Made by a program: the position numbers and the translations under genes
The notes under the pieces: generated by a model
The model's input: only the letters and a program-made list of their open reading frames with translations
The model's database searches: none
What the model was told of the DNA's origin: nothing
Part shown: positions 1 to 6,884 of the stretch, one piece after another
How the letters are laid out: every line of letters begins with the position of its first letter
Position numbering within the stretch: position 1 is the stretch's first letter
Source: Candidatus Iainarchaeum sp.
GTDB taxonomy: Archaea > Iainarchaeota > Iainarchaeia > Iainarchaeales > JAAZKV01
DNA: 14,300 nt
Assembly (NCBI GenBank): GCA_028702895.1
Contig: JAQVNZ010000019.1
Span: forward strand, 1-14,300
Direction: 5' to 3'

Positions 1-1
1 T

Positions 2-334
2 GATTTAGTAATTAATATTGAATCTAGTGAAGAAAACATTGTTAAGAGACTTTCTTCAAGATGGACTTGTTCTTCCTGTAAAAAAGTGTATAATTCAATT
101 TCTAATCCTCCTAAAATAGATGGGGTTTGTGATTTAGATAATTCACAATTAATTCAAAGAATTGATGATCAACCAGAAACAATTAAAAAAAGATTAATAG
201 AATATTCTTTAAAAACAGCTCCGTTAATAAATTATTATTCTAAAAAAAATTTGTTGAAAAGTTATGATGGTAATTGTTCTCCAGACGAATCTATTTTAAA
301 AGCAAAAAATATAATTAGTGAATTAATAAAATAA
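2..334 (+). CDS. adk: Adenylate kinase, C-terminal part (5' end outside window)
   Basis: The frame is open from base 2 to the TAA at 332-334, giving 110 visible residues. The gene therefore starts upstream of the window; the GTG at 86 is an internal Val codon, not the start. Adenylate kinase catalyses ATP + AMP <-> 2 ADP in the cytoplasm. The visible part holds the LID domain and the C-terminal helices. The LID starts with WTCSSC, then has VYN and the PPK..G.CD pattern. Its metal ligands read Cys-x2-Cys...Cys-x2-Asp, the zinc set known from Gram-positive bacterial enzymes. Next come the conserved QRIDDQPETIKKRL segment and the PLINYY motif. This is the bacterial-type (long-LID) enzyme, not the archaeal AdkA type. 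Its 3' end faces the minus-strand ATPase gene. Function is confident; only the N-terminal P-loop half is missing. Confidence 0.93.
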   Translation, partial: DLVINIESSEENIVKRLSSRWTCSSCKKVYNSISNPPKIDGVCDLDNSQLIQRIDDQPETIKKRLIEYSLKTAPLINYYSKKNLLKSYDGNCSPDESILKAKNIISELIK

Positions 335-362
335 CATTTCTTATAGTATTATTAATTTTTTG

Positions 363-416
363 AAATAATATTTGATTTCTTAAAATAATATTTAATTTTA
401 AAATTGTATTTAATTT
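363..416. repeat. Three imperfect copies of a 16-nt A+T element
   Basis: AAATAATATTTGATTT (363-378), AAATAATATTTAATTT (383-398) and AAATTGTATTTAATTT (401-416) follow each other at 20- and 18-bp steps. They lie in the 130-bp convergent gap between adk and the KaiC-like gene. The gap is otherwise T-run-rich and probably holds the terminators for both genes. The repeat may be plain low-complexity sequence in this A+T-rich genome. Confidence 0.35.
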
Positions 417-464
417 TTTTTAAAATAATTGACTGAAGTATTATTTTTTTTAATTTTAATAAAA

Positions 465-1175
465 TTATTTTATTGCTTCCCAAATTATTTTATCTCTGGC
501 ATTTATTGAGATTCCCATTTCGTTTATGTTTATTGGGTGCGGGTCAGCATCGTGTTTTGTTCCTCTCATTTTTCTAACAAAAACACTCCTATTTGGGGGG
601 GTAAAATATAATGCTATTATTCCATCTGAAACAAATTCTTCTACTCCGTATGCAGAGAAAACCGTTTTGGTTGGTTGTGTTTCACTAGTCATTAATGTAG
701 TACAGCCAAGATCTTTTAATTTATCACAAAATCTAAATAATGTTGTTCTTAGTATGCTTGGGTCTAAATATGCTCCAAAAACAGTTGTTGAATCTATAAC
801 TAATCTTTTCGCATCAATTTCTTTGACTTCTTTTTCTATTTCTAATAATTGTTCTTCTATTCTATCTTCAATCATTGATTTTTCTTTTAAATGTCCTAAA
901 TTTAATCTATATATTGTCATTAAATTTTGTTCTTGTAATGACTTGATATCCCATTGAAAACTTTCCATGTTCCATGCTATGTCTCTAATATTTCCTTCTA
1001 GGGTAACAAATAATCCAGCGTCACCATATTGTACTGCTCCGTTGTATAAGTATTGTGTTGTTAGAATAGTTTTTCCTGTTCCTGTTCCACCTGCAACTAA
1101 AACATTACTTCCTTTTGGTATTCCACCATTTAATAATTCGTCTAATCCGGGTATTCCTGTTTTTACTCTTTCCAA
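465..1175 (-). CDS. KaiC/RAD55-like single-domain RecA-superfamily ATPase
   Basis: A 236-residue protein that begins with the typical KaiC-domain opening (TGIPGLDELLNGGIPKG). It has Walker A GGTGTGKT at residues 29-36, a LEG at 59-61 where KaiC proteins carry the catalytic Glu, and Walker B LVID ending at Asp128. It is one RecA domain, unlike the duplicated cyanobacterial KaiC. Archaeal members of this family are ATPases used in signalling, motility (FlaH-like) or recombination-like roles. Nothing here fixes the target. The start is TTG at 1175, chosen because GGTGAG (1178-1183, minus) lies 3 nt upstream and no ATG/GTG occurs in frame nearby. A TATA-like box at 1211-1219 would give a leader of about 14 nt. 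It is divergent from scpA and convergent with adk. Confidence 0.9.
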   Translation of the reverse strand: MERVKTGIPGLDELLNGGIPKGSNVLVAGGTGTGKTILTTQYLYNGAVQYGDAGLFVTLEGNIRDIAWNMESFQWDIKSLQEQNLMTIYRLNLGHLKEKSMIEDRIEEQLLEIEKEVKEIDAKRLVIDSTTVFGAYLDPSILRTTLFRFCDKLKDLGCTTLMTSETQPTKTVFSAYGVEEFVSDGIIALYFTPPNRSVFVRKMRGTKHDADPHPININEMGISINARDKIIWEAIK

Positions 1176-1210
1176 TTTCTCACCTTTATCTATTAATATT
1201 ATATTTTTCT

Positions 1211-1219
1211 TATATTTAA
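1211..1219 (-). promoter_or_regulatory. TATA-like box for the KaiC-like gene
   Basis: Read on the minus strand this is TTAAATATA, centred about 40 nt upstream of the TTG start. Archaeal transcription starts roughly 25 nt downstream, near 1189. That predicts a short leader containing the GGTGAG ribosome site, unlike the leaderless neighbours. Confidence 0.5.
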
Positions 1220-1254
1220 TGCTTTTCTTGTTTTCTTGGTTTTTTTAGAAAAAA

Positions 1255-1261
1255 TTATAAA
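1255..1261 (+). promoter_or_regulatory. TATA box of scpA (leaderless)
   Basis: TTATAAA is centred 26 nt upstream of the ATG at 1284. No Shine-Dalgarno precedes that ATG. The spacing puts the transcription start at or next to the start codon. Confidence 0.6.
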
Positions 1262-1283
1262 CTTCTTTGACTTATTATTAATT

Positions 1284-2027
1284 ATGTCTGATTTAGTGTC
1301 TATTTTACCAATTCAAGATGAAACTGAATTTGAAAGAGATTATTCTAAAATAGATTTGGTTGATTTAATAGAACAACCTGCTTGGAAATCAATTTTAATT
1401 GACTTAGTTAAATCTAATAAAATGGATCCATGGGATATTGATGTTTCTTTGCTAACTGAAAAATATATTGATAAAATAAATAATCTTGAAAGTTCGTCTT
1501 TAAGAGTTCCAGCTAATGCGATTCTTGCTTGTGCAATTCTTGTTAAAACTAAAAGTCGTTATTTAAAATTAAGTAGTATTGAAGAAGATGATATTGAACT
1601 AGGAGAGAATTCTACGTTAGTTAATGAAAATTTATTTATTGAAATTCCTGATTTGGTTGCTTCAAGATCAATGCGAGACGGGAGAATTTCGTTAGATGAG
1701 TTAGTTCAAAGTATTGAAGGAATAATACAAAATACTACTCCGTCAAAAAAATATAATAAACCAGTTTTGAGAATGGATTTTGATTTTAATACTACTTCTA
1801 TTGAGGAAAGATTAGAAGAGGTTTTTAATCTTGTAAAACAAAGTGTTGATAGTCAAGGATTGGTAATGTTTAAATCACTTTTAAATGATAATCAAACTGA
1901 CACTATTGTTGACACGTTCTTACCTATTTTATTTTTAATGAATTCTGGAAAATTGCTTGCATATCAAGAAGAATTTTTTGGAGATATTTTTGTTAAATTA
2001 ATTCAAGATGATATTAATATTAATTAA
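1284..2027 (+). CDS. scpA: Segregation and condensation protein A (kleisin)
   Basis: A 247-residue ScpA-type kleisin, the partner that bridges SMC ATPase heads in chromosome condensation and segregation. The N-terminal SMC-neck-binding part has the conserved pattern of a Trp followed by hydrophobic helices and DPWDID (PAWKSILIDLVKSNKMDPWD, then LLTEKYID). The middle is acidic and variable. The C-terminal winged-helix part ends with the family pattern FLPILFLMNSGKLLAYQEE plus FGDIFVKL. I chose the ATG at 1284, not the in-frame ATG at 1236: translation from 1236 would add 16 unconserved residues covering the TATA box, and the box sits exactly 26 nt upstream of 1284. No smc or scpB gene is in the window. 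It is followed by a T-rich 119-bp gap. Confidence 0.9.
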   Translation: MSDLVSILPIQDETEFERDYSKIDLVDLIEQPAWKSILIDLVKSNKMDPWDIDVSLLTEKYIDKINNLESSSLRVPANAILACAILVKTKSRYLKLSSIEEDDIELGENSTLVNENLFIEIPDLVASRSMRDGRISLDELVQSIEGIIQNTTPSKKYNKPVLRMDFDFNTTSIEERLEEVFNLVKQSVDSQGLVMFKSLLNDNQTDTIVDTFLPILFLMNSGKLLAYQEEFFGDIFVKLIQDDININ

Positions 2028-2118
2028 TTTTTTTGTTATTTTTGAATATTTTTTATATTTAATTTACTTTTTTAAACACTTGTTTTTTTATTTTGTAATT
2101 TTTTTCATTCCATAAGGA

Positions 2119-2126
2119 TTAAATAC
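2119..2126 (+). promoter_or_regulatory. TATA box of the acidic membrane protein gene
   Basis: TTAAATAC, preceded by the purine-containing AAGGA (a possible BRE), is centred 25 nt upstream of the ATG at 2147. No Shine-Dalgarno is seen, so the transcript is probably leaderless. Confidence 0.55.
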
Positions 2127-2146
2127 TTCTTTTTTGTAAATTAAGT

Positions 2147-2629
2147 ATGGCTAAGTTAATTAAGAAAAAACTGAAATCTAGTAGTAGCAAGTATTCAAAT
2201 AAAAAAATTTTAAGAACTAATAAATTTGAAGATTCTGATGATTTAAAAGATTTTGATGAATCCTCTGAATTAGATGATTCGCAGGCAGATGATTCTGAAT
2301 TGAATGATGAATCTGGTGATGATTTTTCTAATTCAGATGATGATTTTGATGATACTCAAGATTCAAATTTTAATGATTCGCAAGAATTAATTGGCAATGG
2401 TACGGGTAATCATTTGCGAAGTCATGGCTTGTTTAATAATATTTGGTGGAAAAAAGGTATGTTAAAAGGATTTTCCATTTGGGTTTTAATAGTAATAATT
2501 TTTTATATTTTTGAATTTTTTGGTTTAGTTGATGTAATTGGTTGGAAAAGATGGGGTTTTTTTCTAATTTTTTTAATGATTATTGGATTAGCATATGAAA
2601 AATTTTTATCTAAGAAATTAAAAATTTAA
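2147..2629 (+). CDS. Small acidic two-TM membrane protein, unknown function
   Basis: I do not recognise this 160-residue protein. It has a Lys-rich N-terminus (residues 3-20). A long, probably disordered stretch follows at about 28-80, dominated by Asp, Ser, Glu and Asn (for example DDSQADDSELNDESGDDF). A short Gly/His/Trp-containing linker (NIWWKKG, about 98-104) comes next. Two membrane helices then lie at about 107-127 and 136-153, separated by a short loop containing GWKRWG. The C-terminus is basic (LSKKLKI). Charge distribution suggests a cytoplasmic N-terminal tail. It is monocistronic with its own TATA box. No enzymatic motif is visible. A membrane-tethered acidic tail could serve as a scaffold or interaction domain, but this is a guess. 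Confidence 0.75.
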   Translation: MAKLIKKKLKSSSSKYSNKKILRTNKFEDSDDLKDFDESSELDDSQADDSELNDESGDDFSNSDDDFDDTQDSNFNDSQELIGNGTGNHLRSHGLFNNIWWKKGMLKGFSIWVLIVIIFYIFEFFGLVDVIGWKRWGFFLIFLMIIGLAYEKFLSKKLKI

Positions 2630-2693
2630 ATCTTTTCATAATTTGTTTTAATTTTTATTAAATAATTATTTTTTTAATTGCATTTAATTAGCT

Positions 2694-2713
2694 GGTTTCT
2701 TTTTTTTGAAACC
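2694..2713. repeat. Inverted repeat GGTTTC-N8-GAAACC (copy 1)
   Basis: Perfect 6-bp arms surround an 8-nt T run. It lies 104 bp upstream of the operon's TATA box. A second copy with 18 of 20 bases identical starts 71 bp downstream. It could be an operator for a dimeric winged-helix regulator, or, if transcribed, a small hairpin. Confidence 0.5.
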
Positions 2714-2764
2714 TGTTATATATCATTTTTATTTATTTTTCAATTATTTTTTCTGTTTTTTAAA

Positions 2765-2784
2765 GGTTTCTCTTTTTTGAAACT
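2765..2784. repeat. Inverted repeat GGTTTC-N8-GAAACT (copy 2)
   Basis: The second copy of the 2694-2713 element has 5 of 6 arm pairs Watson-Crick; the outer pair is G-T. It ends 32 bp before the TATA box at 2817, a place where archaeal activators or repressors can act. It is the closest candidate operator for the operon that starts at 2847. Confidence 0.5.
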
Positions 2785-2816
2785 ATTTTTTAATTGGAAT
2801 TTTTTAATTAAAAAGA

Positions 2817-2825
2817 TTTAAAAAC
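2817..2825 (+). promoter_or_regulatory. TATA box of the thiol-redox operon
   Basis: TTTAAAAAC, preceded by a purine-rich AAAAAGA (possible BRE), is centred 26-27 nt upstream of the ATG at 2847. This again implies a leaderless first gene. Confidence 0.6.
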
Positions 2826-2846
2826 ATTTATTTTAAATATTTGATT

Positions 2847-3311
2847 ATGAAAAAAGAATTTGTTTTGATAACGGGTTGTGTTTCTTTTGTAGTATTAGTA
2901 ATTTCTCTATCTTTGTTACTTGCTGATAAATTTCAAGTTCCTTCTTGTGGTTGTCCTAATATGGTTTCTCATAATTTTATTGGCATTTTTGTGGTTTTAT
3001 CAGTTATTTTTGTTTCTTGTTTATCCTTTTATTTATTTTCATTAAAAATTGATAATAAAGAAAAAATAATCAAAAGCAATATTGAAGTATTATATTCTAT
3101 TTTGGATGTGGACGAAAAAAATTTAATTGATAAATTAGTTAAAAATAATGGTTTAATTACTCAACCAGAATTATCCAAAATTTATGGGAAGTTAAAATCT
3201 CATAGGTTAATAAAAAAACTTGAAGAAAAAAATATTGTTGTAGTTAATCGTTCTAGTAAAACTAATATTGTTGAATTAAACAATGCATTAAAACAAGGGT
3301 TGATTAAATGA
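2847..3311 (+). CDS. Membrane-anchored winged-helix regulator with extracytoplasmic CxC
   Basis: A 154-residue protein with two membrane helices (about 6-26 and 44-66) joined by a short loop containing SCGCP (Cys34, Cys36). A C-terminal winged helix-turn-helix follows at about 75-150. The HTH pattern is visible as a first helix (IEVLYSIL, LIDKLVKNNG), then TQPELSKIYG, then the recognition-like LKSHRLIKKLEEKNIV, then a wing ending TNIVEL. It resembles archaeal HTH domains of the DUF7343/MarR-like kind. The lysine-rich ends place the HTH in the cytoplasm and the CxC outside. I chose ATG 2847 over TTG 2841 for promoter spacing. It overlaps the next gene by 4 nt (ATGA), so it is cotranscribed with the Trx-CcdA fusion. 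It probably regulates this operon, possibly in response to thiol state; that part is inference. Confidence 0.75.
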   Translation: MKKEFVLITGCVSFVVLVISLSLLLADKFQVPSCGCPNMVSHNFIGIFVVLSVIFVSCLSFYLFSLKIDNKEKIIKSNIEVLYSILDVDEKNLIDKLVKNNGLITQPELSKIYGKLKSHRLIKKLEEKNIVVVNRSSKTNIVELNNALKQGLIK

Positions 3312-4558
3312 ATTTTAAATTTTCTAAAATAAAAATATTCTCTTTTTTCTTAATTTTTTTATTATTATTTAGTTTAGTTTTTGCACAAGACTCTGTGTCT
3401 TTAATTGAATCAAATGTATATTTAGAAAGTGAGACAACTCCTGTTGTTATAAGTGAAGTAAAGGATGTTCTTGTAATAGATTATTTTTATATGACTGGGT
3501 GTTCGGCCTGTGCTAGAATGGGCCCATTTCTTGAAAAACTAGTCAGTGAATATAATTCAAATGAAATTATTGTTCAATTAAACTCTTATGAAATATCTTC
3601 TCCTCAAAATTCCAATTTATTTTCTGAAAAATTATTATCTTTTGGTGTTCCTGCGGATAGGCAAGGGTATGTTCCCACGGTTTTTATAAATGATAAATAT
3701 TTTATTGGGTTTAGTTCTGATATTTCGGATTCTATTAATAAGTTAGCAAAAGATTTTTTTGAAAATAATTCTGATTCTAATGATTCTGTAATAATTAATC
3801 CTGATAATTCTACAAAAATTGATACTACAATTCTTGGTTTCTTGCCATTTAGTGTTTATTTAGCGGGGGACACATTTACTGCATTATTAATTTCAACTGT
3901 TATTTTAGCAGGATTAGATAGTTTGAATATTTGTTCTATAACCGTTTTATTGTTTTTAATAGTTTATTTGGTTTCTATTGGTTCTTTAAAAAGAGTTTTA
4001 AAAACTGGGTTTGTTTTTATAATTGTAATTTATTTGTTTTATTTTTTATTCATGCTCATTTTGTCAACAATAATAAATAATTTTATACTGGAATTTGGTT
4101 TTTATATTAGATTAATTATAATATCTGCTTGTTTGTTTGTAGGAGCATTATTAATAAAAGATTTTTTCTTTTACGGAAAAGGATTTAGTTTATCTGTTCC
4201 AAAATCAGCAAAACCTATTTTGGAAAAATATTTAAAACAAGCAACATTAATTTCAACAATCATTTTTGCATTATTAGCTTCACTTGTTGAGTTGCCATGT
4301 ACTGCTGTTTTTCCGATGGTTTATTCTACTATTTTAGCAGAAGGGATGATTGGTGCTGAAAGAATTTTATGGATTGCATTTTATAATTTAATTTACATAC
4401 TTCCATTATTATTGATTGTTTTGGGTACATATTTTTCGTGGATTAGTGTTGAGGATATTGATAAAAAAATACAAGCTAATAAAACTAAATTAAAATTATT
4501 ATCTGGTGTGATGTTGATTTTAATAGCAATTTATTTTGCTTTGCCATTTTTAATTTAA
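3308..4558 (+). CDS. Thioredoxin-CcdA/DsbD-like fusion, membrane thiol transporter
   Basis: A 416-residue protein. Residues 1-26 are a signal peptide or anchor ending VFA-Q. A thioredoxin-fold domain (about 50-150) has the active site CSAC (65-68) after FYMTG and a cis-Pro loop YVPT (Pro123). An Asn/Ser/Asp-rich linker spans about 152-172. Then comes a CcdA-like six-helix membrane domain (about 185-416). The two cysteines expected in CcdA/DsbD-beta membrane domains are present: Cys209 (LNICSIT) and Cys331 (ELPCTA). This predicts electron transfer from cytoplasmic thiols through the membrane to the outer CSAC, reducing extracytoplasmic disulfides. Unlike DsbD, the Trx domain precedes the transporter in the same chain. 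Its ATG overlaps the TGA of the HTH gene, and the CCG gene follows after 18 nt. Confidence 0.87.
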   Translation: MNFKFSKIKIFSFFLIFLLLFSLVFAQDSVSLIESNVYLESETTPVVISEVKDVLVIDYFYMTGCSACARMGPFLEKLVSEYNSNEIIVQLNSYEISSPQNSNLFSEKLLSFGVPADRQGYVPTVFINDKYFIGFSSDISDSINKLAKDFFENNSDSNDSVIINPDNSTKIDTTILGFLPFSVYLAGDTFTALLISTVILAGLDSLNICSITVLLFLIVYLVSIGSLKRVLKTGFVFIIVIYLFYFLFMLILSTIINNFILEFGFYIRLIIISACLFVGALLIKDFFFYGKGFSLSVPKSAKPILEKYLKQATLISTIIFALLASLVELPCTAVFPMVYSTILAEGMIGAERILWIAFYNLIYILPLLLIVLGTYFSWISVEDIDKKIQANKTKLKLLSGVMLILIAIYFALPFLI

Positions 4559-4576
4559 TATTTTGTTGGTGTAATT

Positions 4577-5320
4577 ATGGGTTTGTTTGATAAATTAAAA
4601 GGAATGGGTGGAAATACATTATATTATCCTGGTTGTTTAACTAAATTTGTTGGAAAGGATTTGGAAGATAATTATAAAAAAATTTTTAATAAAATTGGCA
4701 TAGATTTTATTCAATTAAAAGATTTAGAAGTTTGTTGTGGTAGTCCAATTTTAAATGCTGGTTACAAAGAAGAAGCAATTAATTTAGCTCGAAAAAATTT
4801 TAAAGTTTTTAAAGAACATGGAGTAAAAAAAATTATTACTGCTTGTCCTTCTTGTTATTATATGTTTGACAAAATTTATCCTTCTTTGTTAAAAGATTGG
4901 GATATTAATGTTGAACACGCAACCCAAGTAATTGCACGGGCGATTAAAGAAAAAAAAATTAATCCTAAAAATATTAATTTTGATATAACCTATCATGATC
5001 CTTGTCATTTGGGAAGATATTCTACTGTTTATTCACAACCTAGGGAAATAATTTCTTCTTTTGGTAATTTAAAAGAAATGAAATTAAATAAAAATTATTC
5101 TTTTTGTTGTGGGGGTGGATCTGGAGTAAAAACAAATTATCCAAAATTAGCAAAATCTGCTTCAAAAGAAAGAATAAAAATGGCTAAAGAAACAAATGCT
5201 GATTTTTTGACTACTTCTTGCCCAATGTGTTTTTATCATTTAAAAGAAAATGCAGGGGATTTAAAAGTTAAAGAACTTAGCGAATTATTATTAGAAAGTT
5301 TAGAAAAAAATGGTGAATAA
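4577..5320 (+). CDS. Two-CCG-domain Fe-S oxidoreductase (HdrB/LutA-like)
   Basis: A 247-residue protein with two complete CCG domains. Domain 1 has PGC (Cys20), CCGSP (53-57) and ACPSC (Cys90, Cys93). Domain 2 has DPCHLG (Cys143), CCGGGSG (from Cys177) and SCPMC (Cys215, Cys218). In HdrB this cysteine set binds two non-cubane [4Fe-4S] clusters that split a heterodisulfide. The same architecture occurs in LutA/YkgE of lactate oxidation complexes and in GlpC-like proteins. GGTG lies 5 nt before the ATG. The LUD gene follows after 2 nt, the order of lutA-lutB. No flavoprotein dehydrogenase partner is in the window. Both a lactate/glycolate-oxidase subunit and a disulfide reductase are possible; the CcdA neighbour favours thiol chemistry, but this is inference. 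Confidence 0.87.
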   Translation: MGLFDKLKGMGGNTLYYPGCLTKFVGKDLEDNYKKIFNKIGIDFIQLKDLEVCCGSPILNAGYKEEAINLARKNFKVFKEHGVKKIITACPSCYYMFDKIYPSLLKDWDINVEHATQVIARAIKEKKINPKNINFDITYHDPCHLGRYSTVYSQPREIISSFGNLKEMKLNKNYSFCCGGGSGVKTNYPKLAKSASKERIKMAKETNADFLTTSCPMCFYHLKENAGDLKVKELSELLLESLEKNGE

Positions 5321-5322
5321 AA

Positions 5323-6606
5323 ATGAATTTATCTAACGAAATTGATTTGGGTGAAAAAATTTTAGATTCTCAAGAAAAACAAAAAAATTTCTTGTCAATA
5401 ATGTATTCCTATAAAGATAAACGTGATAAACTTATTTCTGAGGAAGAAAAAGTTTTGTTAAAAGCAGAGTTGAAAAAAATAAAAGAGTTTTCAATTGAAA
5501 ACATAATTTCATTAAAAAAAGAAACTTTAAAAAAATTAGGCGAAAATGGGGTAACAATTATTGAAGTTAAAAATGAGATTGATGCAGAAAAAGAATTAAG
5601 AAAAATAATTGGAAATGAAAAACTTATAGTAAAATCAAAATCCAATACTGCTAATGAAATTAAACTTAATGAAATGTTAAAAGATTTGGATTTAATAGAA
5701 ACTGATTTAGGTGATTTTTTAATACAGCTTTGTGAACAAGACGAATTGCACCCAGTATTACCCGCATTACATTTAACTCCACAACATATAGTTAGCGTTA
5801 TAAAAAATAAGTTAGGGGTTAACATAGAACCCGATCCTCAAAAAATAGTTGAATTTGTAAGAAATCATTTAAGAGAAAAAATATTTGAAGCAAAAATAGG
5901 CATTACTGGTGCAAATTTTATTAGTGCTGATGGGAGCATAATTATTTTAGAAAACGAGGGTAATATTTCTTTAGTTTCAAGAATTCCACAAAAACATATC
6001 ATTATTTCTAGTTTTGATAAAATTGTTCCAACAAGAGAAGATGCATTAAAATTAGTTAAAGCAGCTAGTGTGTTTGGCACAGGCCAAGATTATCCGATGT
6101 ATGTTAATATTATTTCAGGCCCAAGTAAGACTGCTGATATTCAAAATAAATTAATTACTGGCGCACAAGGTGCAAAGCAAGTTTTTTTAATTCTTTTAGA
6201 TAATGGTAGGGAAAAAATATTAAATTCACAGTTTAAAGAATTATTACATTGTATTAATTGTGGTGCTTGTTTGAATTTTTGTCCGGTGTTTCACCAAATA
6301 TTTGGTAGGTATGGTTCTAAGACTTTTTTAGGGGCCAAGGGTGTATTATATTCTTTTTTTAATGAATCAAAAAAAGATTCGTTTCATAATGGTGCCTTTT
6401 TTTGTACTACTTGTAAAACTTGTAAAGAAAATTGTCCGTTAGATATAGATTTATCTGATTTAATTAAAAAACTTAGAATAGAATTAGTTAAAGCTGGGAT
6501 TGAACCAAAACCAAATAAGGAAATGATTGAAAATGTTAGAAAATATGGTAATCCTTTTGGTAAAATAGAAAAAGGAAAAACTCCTGATAAAATGTATTGT
6601 TGTTAA
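5323..6606 (+). CDS. LUD-domain ferredoxin-like protein (LutB-like)
   Basis: A 427-residue iron-sulfur protein. After a helical, Lys/Glu-rich N-terminus comes a LUD domain (about 75-300). It has the family landmarks ETDLGDFLIQL, HPVLPALH, KIGITGANF, ENEGN, GPSKTADI and ILLDNGR. Two [4Fe-4S] motifs follow: Cys310, 313, 316 with Cys320-Pro, and Cys361, 364, 367 with Cys371-Pro. The protein ends in Cys-Cys. LutB of Bacillus has a further C-terminal domain (DUF3390) that is absent here. In the LutABC system this subunit relays electrons during lactate oxidation. The GGTGA ribosome site lies inside the last codons of the upstream CCG gene, so the two are translationally coupled. The stop is followed by a strong inverted repeat at 6619-6646. 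Confidence 0.88.
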   Translation: MNLSNEIDLGEKILDSQEKQKNFLSIMYSYKDKRDKLISEEEKVLLKAELKKIKEFSIENIISLKKETLKKLGENGVTIIEVKNEIDAEKELRKIIGNEKLIVKSKSNTANEIKLNEMLKDLDLIETDLGDFLIQLCEQDELHPVLPALHLTPQHIVSVIKNKLGVNIEPDPQKIVEFVRNHLREKIFEAKIGITGANFISADGSIIILENEGNISLVSRIPQKHIIISSFDKIVPTREDALKLVKAASVFGTGQDYPMYVNIISGPSKTADIQNKLITGAQGAKQVFLILLDNGREKILNSQFKELLHCINCGACLNFCPVFHQIFGRYGSKTFLGAKGVLYSFFNESKKDSFHNGAFFCTTCKTCKENCPLDIDLSDLIKKLRIELVKAGIEPKPNKEMIENVRKYGNPFGKIEKGKTPDKMYCC

Positions 6607-6618
6607 TTAATTAGAATT

Positions 6619-6646
6619 AAAAGGAATTATTTTAATAATCCCTTTT
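6619..6646. terminator. Bidirectional hairpin terminator between convergent genes
   Basis: AAAAGGAATTATT (6619-6631) and AATAATCCCTTTT (6634-6646) are complementary in 12 of 13 positions; the one mismatch is A6625-C6640. On the plus strand the stem ends in TTTT and runs into a T-rich stretch. On the minus strand it also ends in TTTT. It starts 12 nt after the LUD stop codon and overlaps the glutaredoxin stop codon, so it can serve both converging genes. Confidence 0.6.
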
Positions 6647-6872
6647 CTTTTAATATTTTTTCTAATTTTGGTTTATCAAAACCAATGATTATGTTTCCGC
6701 TAATGTCTATTACAGGAACACCCATTTGTCCACTTTTGTCAATCATTTCTTGTGCTTTTTGTTGATCAACACCCACATTAAATTCTTCGAAAACAACTTT
6801 TTTATCTTTTAACCAATCCTTTACCATTACACAAAAAGGACAAGCGTTTGTAGAATATACTTTTACTGACAT
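6627..6872 (-). CDS. Glutaredoxin-like thiol-disulfide oxidoreductase
   Basis: An 81-residue thioredoxin-fold protein of the NrdH/YruB-like small glutaredoxin group. The CPFC active site is at residues 11-14 after VYSTNA. The strand with FEEFNV is followed by the cis-Pro motif GVPVIDI. The C-terminal GFDKPKLEKIL helix replaces the glycine pair of classical GSH-binding glutaredoxins, suggesting use of thioredoxin reductase or another donor rather than glutathione. I chose the ATG at 6872 because GGTGAT lies 4 nt upstream. The in-frame TTG at 6884 and GTG at 6881 would overlap that site. It converges on the redox operon and may supply its cytoplasmic thiols; the thioredoxin reductase at 10619-11506 is a possible donor. 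Both partnerships are inferred. Confidence 0.88.
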   Translation of the reverse strand: MSVKVYSTNACPFCVMVKDWLKDKKVVFEEFNVGVDQQKAQEMIDKSGQMGVPVIDISGNIIIGFDKPKLEKILKEKGLLK

Positions 6873-6884
6873 TTGTATCACCAA

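Noticed and set aside
526..1248. Plus-strand open frames of 143 and 93 codons opposite the KaiC-like gene
   Set aside because: They are antisense shadows of a clear Walker-type ATPase gene with no promoter or family resemblance.
1236..1283. Upstream ATG at 1236 as the scpA start
   Set aside because: It would put the TATA box inside the gene and add 16 residues before the region matching ScpA; ATG 1284 has correct promoter spacing.
5409..6080. Minus-strand open frames opposite the LUD gene
   Set aside because: The plus strand encodes recognisable LUD motifs throughout; the antisense proteins are low-complexity Ser/Phe/Ile sequence.
6873..6884. TTG 6884 or GTG 6881 as the glutaredoxin start
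   Set aside because: GGTGAT at 6877-6882 is the likely ribosome site for ATG 6872, and the extra residues are outside the family's usual N-terminus.
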